Positions 1 to 8,217 of a DNA stretch of 42,196 bases are shown here, piece after piece (position 1 is the first letter of the stretch; the number at the start of each line of letters is the position of its first letter). The stretch lies in IMG/VR virus record IMGVR_UViG_3300023082_000004, positions 1 to 42,196 of that record, one strand, 5' to 3'. The DNA comes from a virus. The notes beneath the pieces were generated by a model. That model saw nothing but the letters and a program-made list of their open reading frames with translations, searched no databases and was not told where the DNA came from. The position numbers and the translations under genes are program-made.

Positions 1-83
1 ACTTTGAGTTGGAAAAAGAAAATAAGAAGCTTAGAACTGATATTTTTGCGTTAACACAATCACTAGAAGATGAAACTAATTGA
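1..83 (+). CDS. 3' end of the 120-residue coiled-coil protein (partial copy)
   Basis: These bases encode the last residues (from FELEKENKKLR to SLEDETN) of the gene that is complete at 41790-42152. The gene appears cut here only because the circular sequence was opened inside it. The stop TGA at 81-83 overlaps the start of the next gene by 14 bases. Confidence 0.9.
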   Translation, partial: FELEKENKKLRTDIFALTQSLEDETN

Positions 84-127
84 TATTAACGGAGCGTACA
101 TCCAAACGCAATTTACGAACAACGGCA
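1..127. repeat. Terminal direct repeat (left copy)
   Basis: Bases 1-127 are identical to 42070-42196. A perfect overlap of exactly 127 bases at both ends of a contig is what a short-read assembler using a k-mer of 127 leaves on a circular or circularly permuted molecule. It is therefore probably an assembly overlap and not a biological terminal repeat, and the unit genome is 42,069 bp. The junction lies inside a gene. Confidence 0.95.
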
Positions 128-348
128 CGATATGGACTTTAATCGGAACAGAATGTATTCCTCATCAAGTACAAACGTTTAAATTAAGTAAATCGGAATT
201 TCGGGAACATATTTTAGTCACAACTAGGGATTTCTTTAAAAGCGATAAGGGAGAATACAAGGATTACATGAGGCACACAGTCGATGTAAAATTTAATCAA
301 GGAATAATTAAGTTAATCAACCAAAATAAACCAAGTAACACGAAGTAA
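70..348 (+). CDS. Hypothetical protein, 92 aa
   Basis: I do not recognise this protein. It begins MKLIDINGAYIQ, is polar throughout and has no membrane segment or cysteine pair pattern. Its ATG lies inside the end of the preceding coiled-coil gene (14-base overlap) and its stop is 2 bases before the next ATG, so it is part of the rightward run of small genes leading from the helicase to the terminase. Confidence 0.7.
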   Translation: MKLIDINGAYIQTQFTNNGTIWTLIGTECIPHQVQTFKLSKSEFREHILVTTRDFFKSDKGEYKDYMRHTVDVKFNQGIIKLINQNKPSNTK

Positions 349-350
349 TT

Positions 351-563
351 ATGATTACACTAGATAAAATGGTTTATGACCACGAAGGTAAATTAGTAAA
401 TGGCAAAACAATAGATTTGTCAAAAGGATTTAAAGAGCATTGTGATTTTAAAAATGCTCCATGTAATTACAATGGGCATGGATGGTATGATAGGTGCGCT
501 TGGTGTAAAGATAACAACGGATTTAAAAGGTATAATGAAGATAAGTTTGATAAACCATTTTAG
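351..563 (+). CDS. Small cysteine-containing hypothetical protein, 70 aa
   Basis: The C-terminal half holds four cysteines and a histidine: CDFKNAPC at residues about 31-38 and CAWC about 49-52, separated by a glycine/tyrosine-rich loop. This could bind zinc as a small zinc finger, which is inference. It is packed between two other small genes. No family is recognised. Confidence 0.65.
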   Translation: MITLDKMVYDHEGKLVNGKTIDLSKGFKEHCDFKNAPCNYNGHGWYDRCAWCKDNNGFKRYNEDKFDKPF

Positions 564-613
564 CAACTAAATTGTTACAAAACCGAATTGAATTAAAAGG
601 TAAATTTACAGGT

Positions 614-976
614 ATGAAAGCAAACGAAATTCGAGTTGGAAACATTTTTATTGGCTACGACGATAAATTATTCTCGTGGGGATTAAAAGAGTTTTCTTTT
701 ATTGAGCCAGATGTTAATATTTCAATTGATGAAATAATTAAGTCTCCCGTCGTTGTTTCGGAAGAAATACTTTTGAAGGTTGGGTTTGAAAAAGTTCTTA
801 ATAAATACACTTTAAAAACTTGTGATAAACCATTTATAATTATTTTTTTAGATAACTCTTTTAAATATGATGACCTAAGATTTGAAACTGCTGTTAATAA
901 CCTCCACCAACTACAAAATATATACTTCGCATTAACAGGGAAAGAATTAGATACATCAAACCTAACAGATTTATAA
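614..976 (+). CDS. Conserved phage hypothetical protein, 120 aa
   Basis: The frame extends upstream to a TTG at 572, but the ATG at 614 (MKANEIRVGNIFIGYDD) is the better start because the resembling gene at 38503 begins at the matching point. The N-terminal 45 residues (IRVGN-FIGYDDK-FSW-KEF-IDEIIKS) closely resemble that protein. The C-terminus (NLHQLQNIYFALTGKEL) is a tail I recall from Bacteroidota phage and prophage proteins of unknown function. The two proteins share the N-terminus but not the C-terminus, which suggests module shuffling. Confidence 0.7.
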   Translation: MKANEIRVGNIFIGYDDKLFSWGLKEFSFIEPDVNISIDEIIKSPVVVSEEILLKVGFEKVLNKYTLKTCDKPFIIIFLDNSFKYDDLRFETAVNNLHQLQNIYFALTGKELDTSNLTDL

Positions 977-997
977 ACAATTTAAAGTAATAATAAC

Positions 998-1231
998 ATG
1001 AGCACATACGAAGGAAGTAAAATGCAAGAAAATGACCAAGACAGAAAACATGGTTTTTTAGGTCACATTAAAGATGCCAAAGAAGCCAAAAAAGAAGTTG
1101 ATAAGGAAAATGAACTATCTGAAATTGGGTTAGAAACGGTTTGGCATAAAGCACAGATTCTATCGATTGATGAATTAAAAGGATGGCTAAAAGGAGAGGG
1201 GTATATTTTAATTAGGCGTGAAACAATTTAA
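998..1231 (+). CDS. Hypothetical protein, 77 aa
   Basis: A highly charged small protein (MSTYEGSKMQENDQD...) with a lysine/glutamate-rich helical middle. No motif or family is recognised. It lies in the small-gene run with a 21-base gap upstream and 9 bases before the next ATG. Confidence 0.65.
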   Translation: MSTYEGSKMQENDQDRKHGFLGHIKDAKEAKKEVDKENELSEIGLETVWHKAQILSIDELKGWLKGEGYILIRRETI

Positions 1232-1240
1232 AGTAACATT

Positions 1241-1477
1241 ATGAAAAATTCAGAATTACCAATGGCTTATAGATTGTGGAAGAATGAAGCTCGATTGCTT
1301 TTAAGAAAAGTATTGCAAGAAATGAGATATTGCAGCGAAGGCGATTTGTTATTAGACCCCATCCATAAAGCAGAATGCAACCTTAAAGGTAATTACAACA
1401 CCTATAACGAGCAAGGAAAATTATTGAATGAAATAGATGAATTTCTTAACAAGAGAGCATCATTAACAGATATTTAA
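1241..1477 (+). CDS. Hypothetical protein, 78 aa
   Basis: Probably all-helical (MAYRLWKNEARLLLRKVLQEM near the start). I recognise no family. It is co-directional with its neighbours. Between its stop and the RuvC-like gene there is only a 13-codon micro-frame at 1480, which I do not call. Confidence 0.65.
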   Translation: MKNSELPMAYRLWKNEARLLLRKVLQEMRYCSEGDLLLDPIHKAECNLKGNYNTYNEQGKLLNEIDEFLNKRASLTDI

Positions 1478-1513
1478 TCATGCAAATAGAACATAAAACA
1501 GAAAAGGGAATGG

Positions 1514-1948
1514 ATGACTGAGGTAAAAGTAAAGCCAAGATTTATAATTGGCATAGACCCTGACACGAATAAAAGCGGAATGTCAATATTCGACACGAAG
1601 TTGAAAAACCTTGTTGTTGGAGAAATGACCTTATGGGATATATTTAATGACCTGATTAAATTTAGTATGCACAATATTTTAGTTCGCTTAGAAGCTGGGC
1701 ATAAAGTCAAATCAACGTGGCATAAAGGCGGAAATGGAATGGCTAAACGTGTTGGAGCTAATCACGAGATAGGCAGGCAAATTGAAAAGTTTTGCATTGA
1801 ATACAATATTCCTTTCGAATTAGTTAAACCTTGCGGGCTATCAAACATCAACCACGAAACATTCTGCAAAATAACCGGATGGGATTTTAAAAAGTTAACC
1901 AATCCAGAAAAAAGAGTAGCTGGATTATTAGCATTTGGTAAAAAGTAG
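1514..1948 (+). CDS. RuvC-like Holliday junction resolvase / RNase H-fold nuclease
   Basis: At 144 residues this has the size of phage RuvC-like resolvases, which cut branched DNA before packaging. The N-terminal strand IIGIDPDTNKSG puts the first catalytic aspartate at D15, and E60 (VRLEAG) fits the second acid. The C-terminal motif, where RuvC proteins normally carry one or two aspartates followed by small residues, reads NPEKRVAGLLAFG here, with V135 where an aspartate is expected; only E132 is acidic. The gene sits directly before the terminase genes, as in other Bacteroidota phages. The fold assignment is good, but catalytic competence is uncertain. Confidence 0.8.
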   Translation: MTEVKVKPRFIIGIDPDTNKSGMSIFDTKLKNLVVGEMTLWDIFNDLIKFSMHNILVRLEAGHKVKSTWHKGGNGMAKRVGANHEIGRQIEKFCIEYNIPFELVKPCGLSNINHETFCKITGWDFKKLTNPEKRVAGLLAFGKK

Positions 1949-1966
1949 TTTTAATTCGTATATTTG
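1934..1966 (+). promoter_or_regulatory. Bacteroidota-type promoter before the terminase genes
   Basis: TTTG at 1934-1937 is followed after 21 bases by TATATTTG at 1959-1966, matching the Bacteroides -33 TTTG / -7 TAnnTTTG consensus. The terminase start ATG is only 5 bases further on, so the transcript would be leaderless or nearly so. This looks like the start of the late operon. Confidence 0.6.
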
Positions 1967-1971
1967 GGGGT

Positions 1972-2355
1972 ATGGCAGGAGGTAGACCAGCGCATTTTGA
2001 TAATGCAGAAGAACTAAAGATCGAGGTTGATAAATACTTCGAAAGTATTAAGGATATAGAGCATCCAACAGTAACAGGATTGGCTTTATTTTTAGGTTTT
2101 GAAAGCCGTCAGTCCGTTTATGATTACGAAAAAAATGGCGAGTTTTCTTACATAATAAAAAGAGCCAGGTTGATGGTCGAGAACGGTTACGAAAAAGAAC
2201 TTAGATCAGACAAGCCAACGGGTGCGATTTTTGCACTTAAAAACATGGGGTGGGTTGATAAACAGGAATCAACAGTAACCAACTTAAACGTTAACATTGA
2301 GCCATCCGCAGAAGAAGCTAAAAAAATTAAAGAATCATTCGATAAAGATTTTTAA
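1972..2355 (+). CDS. terS: Terminase small subunit
   Basis: This 127-residue protein would recognise phage DNA and load the large subunit for packaging. It begins MAGGRPAHFDNAEEL and contains TVTGLALFLGFESRQSVYDYE, a helix-turn-helix-like segment typical of small DNA-packaging proteins, and GAIFALKNMGW. Its stop directly abuts the ATG of the large subunit, as usual for terS-terL pairs. A promoter box lies 5 bases upstream of the ATG. Confidence 0.85.
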   Translation: MAGGRPAHFDNAEELKIEVDKYFESIKDIEHPTVTGLALFLGFESRQSVYDYEKNGEFSYIIKRARLMVENGYEKELRSDKPTGAIFALKNMGWVDKQESTVTNLNVNIEPSAEEAKKIKESFDKDF

Positions 2356-3888
2356 ATGCCAGATTTAACCGTCGAAGAAATAAAAGAATTAAAAGTCGCC
2401 CATGTTTATTGCAAGGACGACTTTATTTTTTTTGTGCGTTATTTTTTTAAGAAGCAGTATAAAAGAAAGTGGGCCAAATGGGAACATCTTTATTTAATCG
2501 CTGAACAACTTAGAAAAGTTATATCTGGAGAAGTAACCAGGTTGATAATAAATATTGCGCCTCGTTACGGTAAAACTGAATTAGCTGTTAAAGCATTTAT
2601 CGCGTACGGACTTTGCTTAAATCCATCGGCTAAATTTATCCATTTATCATATTCGGACGATTTGGCCTTAGATAATTCAGAGGCTGTAAAAGATTTAGTC
2701 ACATCTGAAGAATATCAATTATTATTTCCATCGGTTAAGCTTAAACAATCATCTAAAGCTAAAAAGAAATGGTACACAGAACAAACAGGAGGTGTTTACG
2801 CAACATCAACAGGAGGGCAGATAACTGGCTTCGGTGCTGGATTAGTGGACGAAGATGAATTAAGTGAAGAAGAAATATCCGAACTTGAAGAATTAAAACT
2901 TGAATTAGATGAATTGCCAGAAAATAAGTCAAAATTTGGTGGTGCAATTATTATAGATGATCCAAACAAGCCCGATGATGCGGATAGCGAAACATTGCGA
3001 AACAAAGTAAATGAGCGCTATGACAGCACTATTTCAAATCGTGTTAACAGTCGAAATACCCCAATAATAATAATCCAACAGCGAACACACGAAGATGATT
3101 TAAGCGGTTATTTAATTCGCAAGCAAGGCAATGCTTTAGATGGTGGGTTATGGCATGTATTAAGTTTACCGTCAATTAAAGAAGATGGAACAGCTCTTTG
3201 TCCTCAGAAACATACGATTGAAGAATTAAAGGCTTTAGAAAAGCATAACGATATTGTTTTTCAGAGACAGCACATGCAAAATCCTAAGCCTAAAGCTGGA
3301 TTATTGTTTCCTATTGATGAATTACAATTTGCAGATATGGATTCAATCGAGGCTTTAAAAGATCCAGATTTTACATACACTTGCGCTGACCCTGCCAATT
3401 TAGGAGGCGATGATTTCGCTGGCGCACCGTTTAAGCTTGTTGGCGATAAGATTTACGTTACGGAAGCCCTTTATAATACCGATGGTGCAGATTATAACGA
3501 ACTTGAAATGGTAAACATGATAAAACGTAATAAATCTAAATCAGTAGGTATAGAGGGTGTGTTAGGTTGGATTGAAACAGCTAAACGTATTCGTGAAGAA
3601 TTAGACAGAATTAATTTTGATGGAGAATTTAGGGTACTAAGGCCGCGAACATCGAAGCCGTCAAGGATATTGAACAGAGCATCGTTTATTCGTAATAACT
3701 TTGTTTTTAGGCATGATTGGGAAGAATACCCTCAGTATGCAAAGTTTATGAGAAACTTAACTTCATACTTGAAAATTCAAGAGGCAGGCAAGGGCAACAA
3801 ACATGATGATGCGCCCGATTTATGCGAAATGGCAGCAACTTATTTTGAACAAAATTTTCCTCATTTGTTCGGTATGAATAAAGTTTAA
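2356..3888 (+). CDS. terL: Terminase large subunit (packaging ATPase-nuclease)
   Basis: This 510-residue motor pumps DNA into the prohead and cuts it. The ATPase domain carries Walker A APRYGKTE (residues 68-75) and Walker B IIIDDP (198-203). The RNase H-like nuclease domain begins with ADPANLGGDD (344-353, first metal-binding acid D345) and ends with HDDAPD (about 483-488). An acidic stretch at residues 163-190, rich in E, D and L, lies between the conserved QITGFGAG and the Walker B strand and looks like a lineage-specific insertion. The small subunit precedes it without a gap and the portal follows. Confidence 0.95.
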   Translation: MPDLTVEEIKELKVAHVYCKDDFIFFVRYFFKKQYKRKWAKWEHLYLIAEQLRKVISGEVTRLIINIAPRYGKTELAVKAFIAYGLCLNPSAKFIHLSYSDDLALDNSEAVKDLVTSEEYQLLFPSVKLKQSSKAKKKWYTEQTGGVYATSTGGQITGFGAGLVDEDELSEEEISELEELKLELDELPENKSKFGGAIIIDDPNKPDDADSETLRNKVNERYDSTISNRVNSRNTPIIIIQQRTHEDDLSGYLIRKQGNALDGGLWHVLSLPSIKEDGTALCPQKHTIEELKALEKHNDIVFQRQHMQNPKPKAGLLFPIDELQFADMDSIEALKDPDFTYTCADPANLGGDDFAGAPFKLVGDKIYVTEALYNTDGADYNELEMVNMIKRNKSKSVGIEGVLGWIETAKRIREELDRINFDGEFRVLRPRTSKPSRILNRASFIRNNFVFRHDWEEYPQYAKFMRNLTSYLKIQEAGKGNKHDDAPDLCEMAATYFEQNFPHLFGMNKV

Positions 3889-3890
3889 TT

Positions 3891-3898
3891 TATATTTG
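3891..3898 (+). promoter_or_regulatory. Candidate -7 box before the portal gene
   Basis: TATATTTG matches TAnnTTTG and lies 26 bases before the portal ATG. A TTTG at 3864-3867 is 23 bases upstream, slightly longer than the usual spacing. This would be an internal late promoter. Confidence 0.4.
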
Positions 3899-3924
3899 GT
3901 ATTATTGCATTAAAAAATACTTGA

Positions 3925-5385
3925 ATGAGCCTTTTAAATCCGTTTTCATGGGGTAAAGATATTGTAAAGCGAAACGCTTCAATTGAGGTTCCCGAAAAAG
4001 TATTTATTGAAAGAGAATACAATGATAATAATCTTGGTGGCTCTTACGAATATTCAGAGATTGAGCCATCGCAATTCAGAGGCGGTTACGACATTGAAGA
4101 TATTCTTTATGGAGCTTATGGGAGACAAAACTTCATAACCCTTTTTTATTGTTTGCCAGAAATATTTGCTCCAGTAAACGAGATTGCATCAAGGGTGGCA
4201 GAAGCTACATGGCAATTATGCTCAACCGCTAACGATTCTGTAGATTATAAAAATAAAGCATTTAATAGATTGTTTGAAAAGCCTAATCCATTAATGACAA
4301 TGAAACAGTTTGTTTGGCAATCCGTTTGTTACGACATTCTAACTGGCGCAAACTTTCAATATCTTAACAAGCCATCAACATTACCAGATGAATTGGATTC
4401 TGTTTTATCATGGTGGAATGCTCCAACACACCAAGTAAATATTGATAAAAAGAAAAACGTCGATGTTTACTCTGCCACTTCAATCGATGATTTTGTAAAT
4501 AAATTCACGGTTTCTGAATCTGGAAATAAAAGGGTAATGGATATCAAAAATGTTATTCCTTTCATTAAATTCGACCTACAACAAGGCAACCAAATAGATA
4601 AGTTTAAGTCAGACTTAAAAGGGGCAGAAATAGCAATTAAAAATCTTTTACCTGTTTACGAGGCTAGAGGTGTTATTTATATTAAACGAGGCGCATTAGG
4701 TTTCTTGGTAAGTAAGAAGTCGGACATAAGCGGAATGGTAAGCTTAACGCCTGGCGAAAAAGAAGAAGCGCAAAAGATTTATCAACAAACTTACGGATTA
4801 ACAAGAGGTAAAAATCAAGTTGGTGTTTCGGCTGCTCCAGTAGAATACATTTCTACATCAATGAACATTCAGGAGCTACAGCCATTTGATGAAACTTTGG
4901 CTGATGCAAATGTAATCTACAAAACATTAAGAGTGCCAAAACACTTTGTTCCATCAAAAGATAGTTCAACTTTTAATAATGCCGAAAGTGATACAAGGGC
5001 TTTTTATGATGATGTTATTCTTCCGTATGCAAATAAGTACGCTCAGGGTTGGAATGAAAAATTTAACGTTCCAAATCGGTACATTCGTGCTGATTTTAGC
5101 CATATAGCTGTCCTTAAATCAAATAAAAAAGATGATGCTACTGTTGACAAAACAAATGGCGCAACAATGCTCGAAAGGTGGCAAAATGGTGTTATTTCGT
5201 TAAACGATTGGATTCGTTCTTTCGATGGAGACAAAGGAGTTGGCGATATTTACGAAAAGAAAATTTTCGAATTATCATCAGAACAAGTAGATTTAGTAAA
5301 AAATATTATAAATTTGAAATCAAATGCAACTACACAGCAAAATACAGGAATTAAAACACCGAGCAGCTCCGATCAACTTCAGTAA
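3925..5385 (+). CDS. Portal protein, HK97 family
   Basis: This 486-residue protein forms the dodecameric ring at the capsid vertex through which DNA enters and to which the tail attaches. Length, position directly after terL and before the prohead protease, and segments such as IYKTLRVPKHFVPSKDSSTFNNAE are typical of HK97-type portals. The last 62 bases overlap the protease frame, which suggests translational coupling. Confidence 0.9.
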   Translation: MSLLNPFSWGKDIVKRNASIEVPEKVFIEREYNDNNLGGSYEYSEIEPSQFRGGYDIEDILYGAYGRQNFITLFYCLPEIFAPVNEIASRVAEATWQLCSTANDSVDYKNKAFNRLFEKPNPLMTMKQFVWQSVCYDILTGANFQYLNKPSTLPDELDSVLSWWNAPTHQVNIDKKKNVDVYSATSIDDFVNKFTVSESGNKRVMDIKNVIPFIKFDLQQGNQIDKFKSDLKGAEIAIKNLLPVYEARGVIYIKRGALGFLVSKKSDISGMVSLTPGEKEEAQKIYQQTYGLTRGKNQVGVSAAPVEYISTSMNIQELQPFDETLADANVIYKTLRVPKHFVPSKDSSTFNNAESDTRAFYDDVILPYANKYAQGWNEKFNVPNRYIRADFSHIAVLKSNKKDDATVDKTNGATMLERWQNGVISLNDWIRSFDGDKGVGDIYEKKIFELSSEQVDLVKNIINLKSNATTQQNTGIKTPSSSDQLQ

Positions 5386-6079
5386 CATAAGTGTCGAGGA
5401 AAGAGGTGGATTATTAGCTAACGGTTCTGATTTTGAAAAAAGGATCATAGCTGGATATCTTTTTGTTTGGGGGGTTCCAAACCTTAGTCGTGAAGTAATG
5501 GTTAAGGGTAGTTGCGCAAAATCTTTAGAAGCAAGAGGCGTTAATAGTAATGCTAAATATAAAATTACCTTTCTTTGGCAGCACAAACAGGACGACCCTA
5601 TTGGAATGTTTGATGAGCTTTATGAGGATGATTATGGGTTAAGATTCAGGACTAAACCTCTTGACGATGTTCCGAACGCAGACAGAGCTTTGAAACAAAT
5701 TCAGTCAGGAACTATAAACCAGTTCTCGGGAGGATTTAAATACGTCTGGGATAAAATGGAATATGACGATAAGAATGACTTAATCATAATGAAAGAGGTT
5801 AATTTATTCGAGGGTAGCGTAGCGACAATCGGAGATCAACAAGAAACGTATGTTATTCGTTCGCTAGATCAATTGGATGATTTGACTGATGATACAGAGG
5901 ATTTTATTAACTTAATACCTCGCTCTTTACAATTACAAGCAAGAAATTTATTCGCTCGCCATAAATCACTCGTTGATTTTGAGCCGCTGGAACAAAGGAT
6001 GAAAGCACTCGAAAAACATGAGCCGAATGAGGATAAAGTGAAAATTATAGATTACAATTATTTAACAGAAAATTTTTAA
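5324..6079 (+). CDS. Prohead maturation protease (HK97 / U35 family)
   Basis: This 251-residue protease would cleave the scaffold-like N-terminus of the capsid protein during maturation. The catalytic histidine fits H87 (FLWQHKQDDPIG) and the serine S135 (NQFSGGFKY); E163 in the following strand (NLFEGSVATIGD) may complete the active site. The ATG at 5324, inside the portal gene, is preferred because KIQELKHRAAPINFSNI resembles the usual N-terminus and the next in-frame methionine is far inside the domain. It lies between portal and capsid genes, the canonical order. Confidence 0.9.
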   Translation: MQLHSKIQELKHRAAPINFSNISVEERGGLLANGSDFEKRIIAGYLFVWGVPNLSREVMVKGSCAKSLEARGVNSNAKYKITFLWQHKQDDPIGMFDELYEDDYGLRFRTKPLDDVPNADRALKQIQSGTINQFSGGFKYVWDKMEYDDKNDLIIMKEVNLFEGSVATIGDQQETYVIRSLDQLDDLTDDTEDFINLIPRSLQLQARNLFARHKSLVDFEPLEQRMKALEKHEPNEDKVKIIDYNYLTENF

Positions 6080-6098
6080 ACTTTAAATCATTTAGAAA

Positions 6099-7421
6099 AT
6101 GACAGCAGAAGAAAAAGCAGCGCAAGACGCTCTTTTATTAAAGGTTAAAGAAGCCGCTAAAGCCGAGATTGAAACTCGTGGGCTTCAAGATAAAACCGCT
6201 GTTCAAGCATTATTAGATAGTGCATTGGATGGTATGCCGTTAGAAGCTTTGCGTACATACGAAAGCGACAACGAGAAATTAAATTTAACGATTCGCAACA
6301 TTGCGACAGAACTTGAAAAAGTTAAAAACATCCGCGCTGGCGAGTTGGAAAACAACGAAAAAGAGTTAATCCAACGATCTATCAACTCATTATTATTTCC
6401 AGAAGAAGGTAAAACTTCAGATGTTGAAATGATTATGCGGAGTAAAGGCCAGGCAGGGCAAAAAGAGGTTGTTTTGAATATTCGTGCCGCTGCAAATATG
6501 CAGACCGATAACACGATTAATGAAAACAATTATCCTTTGCCGATGATTGAAAGCTTTAACGTAATCGATGGCGTTGTTAAAAAACGTAGAGGCACTCAGT
6601 ATATCTTCGATATTGCTGATGTTACTACCGTAGCTGAATTAGAGGAATATACAACATGGTTAGAAGAAGGTAACAGCGAAGGTGCATTTGCTATCGTTGC
6701 AGAGGGCGCAGTTAAGCCTTTAGTTTCTTACGCTTTGGTTCGTAACTTCGCTAAAGCTAAAAAAGTAGCAGCAAAATACGTGATTACTGAAGAATTTGCT
6801 AAATTCCGTAAGAAAGCTTTATCAATCATTCAAAACCTTATCAACGATAAGATTTTACGTGATTATGCTGCAATCTTAACAACCGATTTACAAACACAGG
6901 CGGCTGGTTACGTTGGTACTTCTTTGGATGATACAATTGTAGCTCCAAACGATTACGATGCTATCGGTGCTGTTGCGGCTCAAATCGAAACTTTAAACTT
7001 TTTCCCTGACTTGTTGATTATCCATCCACAAGACAAATGGAGATTATCTTTAGAAAAAGATTCGCAAGGTCGTTATTACATGATGATTCCTATGTACAAT
7101 CCTCAAGGATTAGTTACAATGATGGGTTTCCGTGTTCTAACATCTACTTATCAAACTATCGGTACTTTCACTTTGGGAGAATCAGGTTTATTCAAAATCG
7201 AGCAAGAGGCCTTAACAATTCGTTTGGGTTATGGTATCGACTTTACAACTGCAACTGTTTCTGGTTCAACCGTTGTAACTTCAGTATCAAGCGATTTTGA
7301 TAACAACCGTATGCGTATTATCGTGGAGAATTTCTTCAAAGATTATATCGCAACAAACAACATCGGTTCATTCGTTACAGCATCATTTGCAACTGTTAAA
7401 GCTGCATTGTTAAAACCTTAA
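6099..7421 (+). CDS. Major capsid protein, HK97 fold
   Basis: This 440-residue protein builds the icosahedral shell. Residues 1 to about 130 are rich in E, K, A and L and helical, as expected for the delta domain that acts as internal scaffold and is cut off by the protease; the cut probably falls near RAAANMQTDN. The rest has HK97 features, for example LIIHPQDKWRLSLEKDSQGRY and a C-terminal MRIIVENFFKDYIATN. It is the last gene of the portal-protease-capsid trio. Confidence 0.92.
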   Translation: MTAEEKAAQDALLLKVKEAAKAEIETRGLQDKTAVQALLDSALDGMPLEALRTYESDNEKLNLTIRNIATELEKVKNIRAGELENNEKELIQRSINSLLFPEEGKTSDVEMIMRSKGQAGQKEVVLNIRAAANMQTDNTINENNYPLPMIESFNVIDGVVKKRRGTQYIFDIADVTTVAELEEYTTWLEEGNSEGAFAIVAEGAVKPLVSYALVRNFAKAKKVAAKYVITEEFAKFRKKALSIIQNLINDKILRDYAAILTTDLQTQAAGYVGTSLDDTIVAPNDYDAIGAVAAQIETLNFFPDLLIIHPQDKWRLSLEKDSQGRYYMMIPMYNPQGLVTMMGFRVLTSTYQTIGTFTLGESGLFKIEQEALTIRLGYGIDFTTATVSGSTVVTSVSSDFDNNRMRIIVENFFKDYIATNNIGSFVTASFATVKAALLKP

Positions 7422-7425
7422 TATC

Positions 7426-7698
7426 ATGGCACAAGAACCAAAAAAACAAGCTGTAGTACCAGCAGGTCAAGAAGACGTACAAGCGCTAACTACTGAAAAC
7501 TCGGTAGTTGATGGAGGTACTTTGGTAAGACCAAAAGAAGATACGGTTATCTATGGAGCAAAAGGCAGTTTATTAGGCGAAGGAGTTAAGCACACGGTTC
7601 ATCGTGTGTTAGCTGAAAAGCTTATTAAAAAAGGTCAAGCAACCAAAGATAAGCCTAAAGCTTCAAAAGAGGATAAAGAAACCTCAAAAGAAGATTAA
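7426..7698 (+). CDS. Small protein downstream of capsid gene, 90 aa
   Basis: Its core GAKGSLLGEGVKHTVHRVLAE is flanked by polar tails, and the C-terminus is a run of K, E, D and S residues. Short proteins with a similar core follow capsid genes in many phages and may be virion-associated, but the role is not known. It starts 4 bases after the capsid stop. Confidence 0.7.
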   Translation: MAQEPKKQAVVPAGQEDVQALTTENSVVDGGTLVRPKEDTVIYGAKGSLLGEGVKHTVHRVLAEKLIKKGQATKDKPKASKEDKETSKED

Positions 7699-7716
7699 TT
7701 TTAAAAAGCATCAACA

Positions 7717-8217
7717 ATGCCAACAATCATTAGCCCAGCAATTTTTAAAGGCGAAATAACGATCGCTCAGACTGAAAATAATTTCATGGTAACTAACGTG
7801 CAAGAATTTATCGATAAGTATGAGCCAAAGTTTCTTAAAAAATTGCTGGGCGTTACGTTGGCAAATGATTTTGTTAATGGCTTGGCTGTTGAGCCTATTG
7901 AGGCTAAATGGCTTGCTTTGCGTGATGAAACCGATCTAAAGGAAATGATTGCTAATTACGTTTACTATTTCTACAAACGTGATGAAACAACCCAAAGCGG
8001 AGGAATAAGCGAAGTTAAACCAAAAGGCGCAAATAGCACCGTAACCAATTCGATAGATAAACAGGTTCGCGCTTGGAATGAAATGGTAGGCATGACTAGA
8101 TTATTTGATTTAGATACTACTGTTTACCCTGACTACGTTCGTGTTTATTGGAGACGTTGGTATCGTGGATGCGAGGTTGATGATATTTATTATCCAATTA
8201 ATAGCTTAAATTTTTAA
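7717..8217 (+). CDS. Probable head-tail connector (adaptor-like) protein
   Basis: This 166-residue, mostly helical protein (FIDKYEPKFLKKLLGVTLANDF, then IANYVYYFYKRDETTQSGG) resembles proteins found directly after the capsid genes of Bacteroidota phages and annotated as connector-like (the family I know as DUF6712). Adaptors of this position bind under the portal. The assignment rests on position and general pattern. Its stop overlaps the next ATG by one base (TAATG). Confidence 0.55.
   Translation: MPTIISPAIFKGEITIAQTENNFMVTNVQEFIDKYEPKFLKKLLGVTLANDFVNGLAVEPIEAKWLALRDETDLKEMIANYVYYFYKRDETTQSGGISEVKPKGANSTVTNSIDKQVRAWNEMVGMTRLFDLDTTVYPDYVRVYWRRWYRGCEVDDIYYPINSLNF

Noticed and set aside
1480-1521. 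13-codon micro-frame between the 78-residue gene and the RuvC-like gene
   Set aside because: Too short and overlaps the next start; no supporting evidence.
7037-7300. 87-residue frame inside the capsid gene
   Set aside because: Out-of-frame shadow of the major capsid protein, with unlikely composition.
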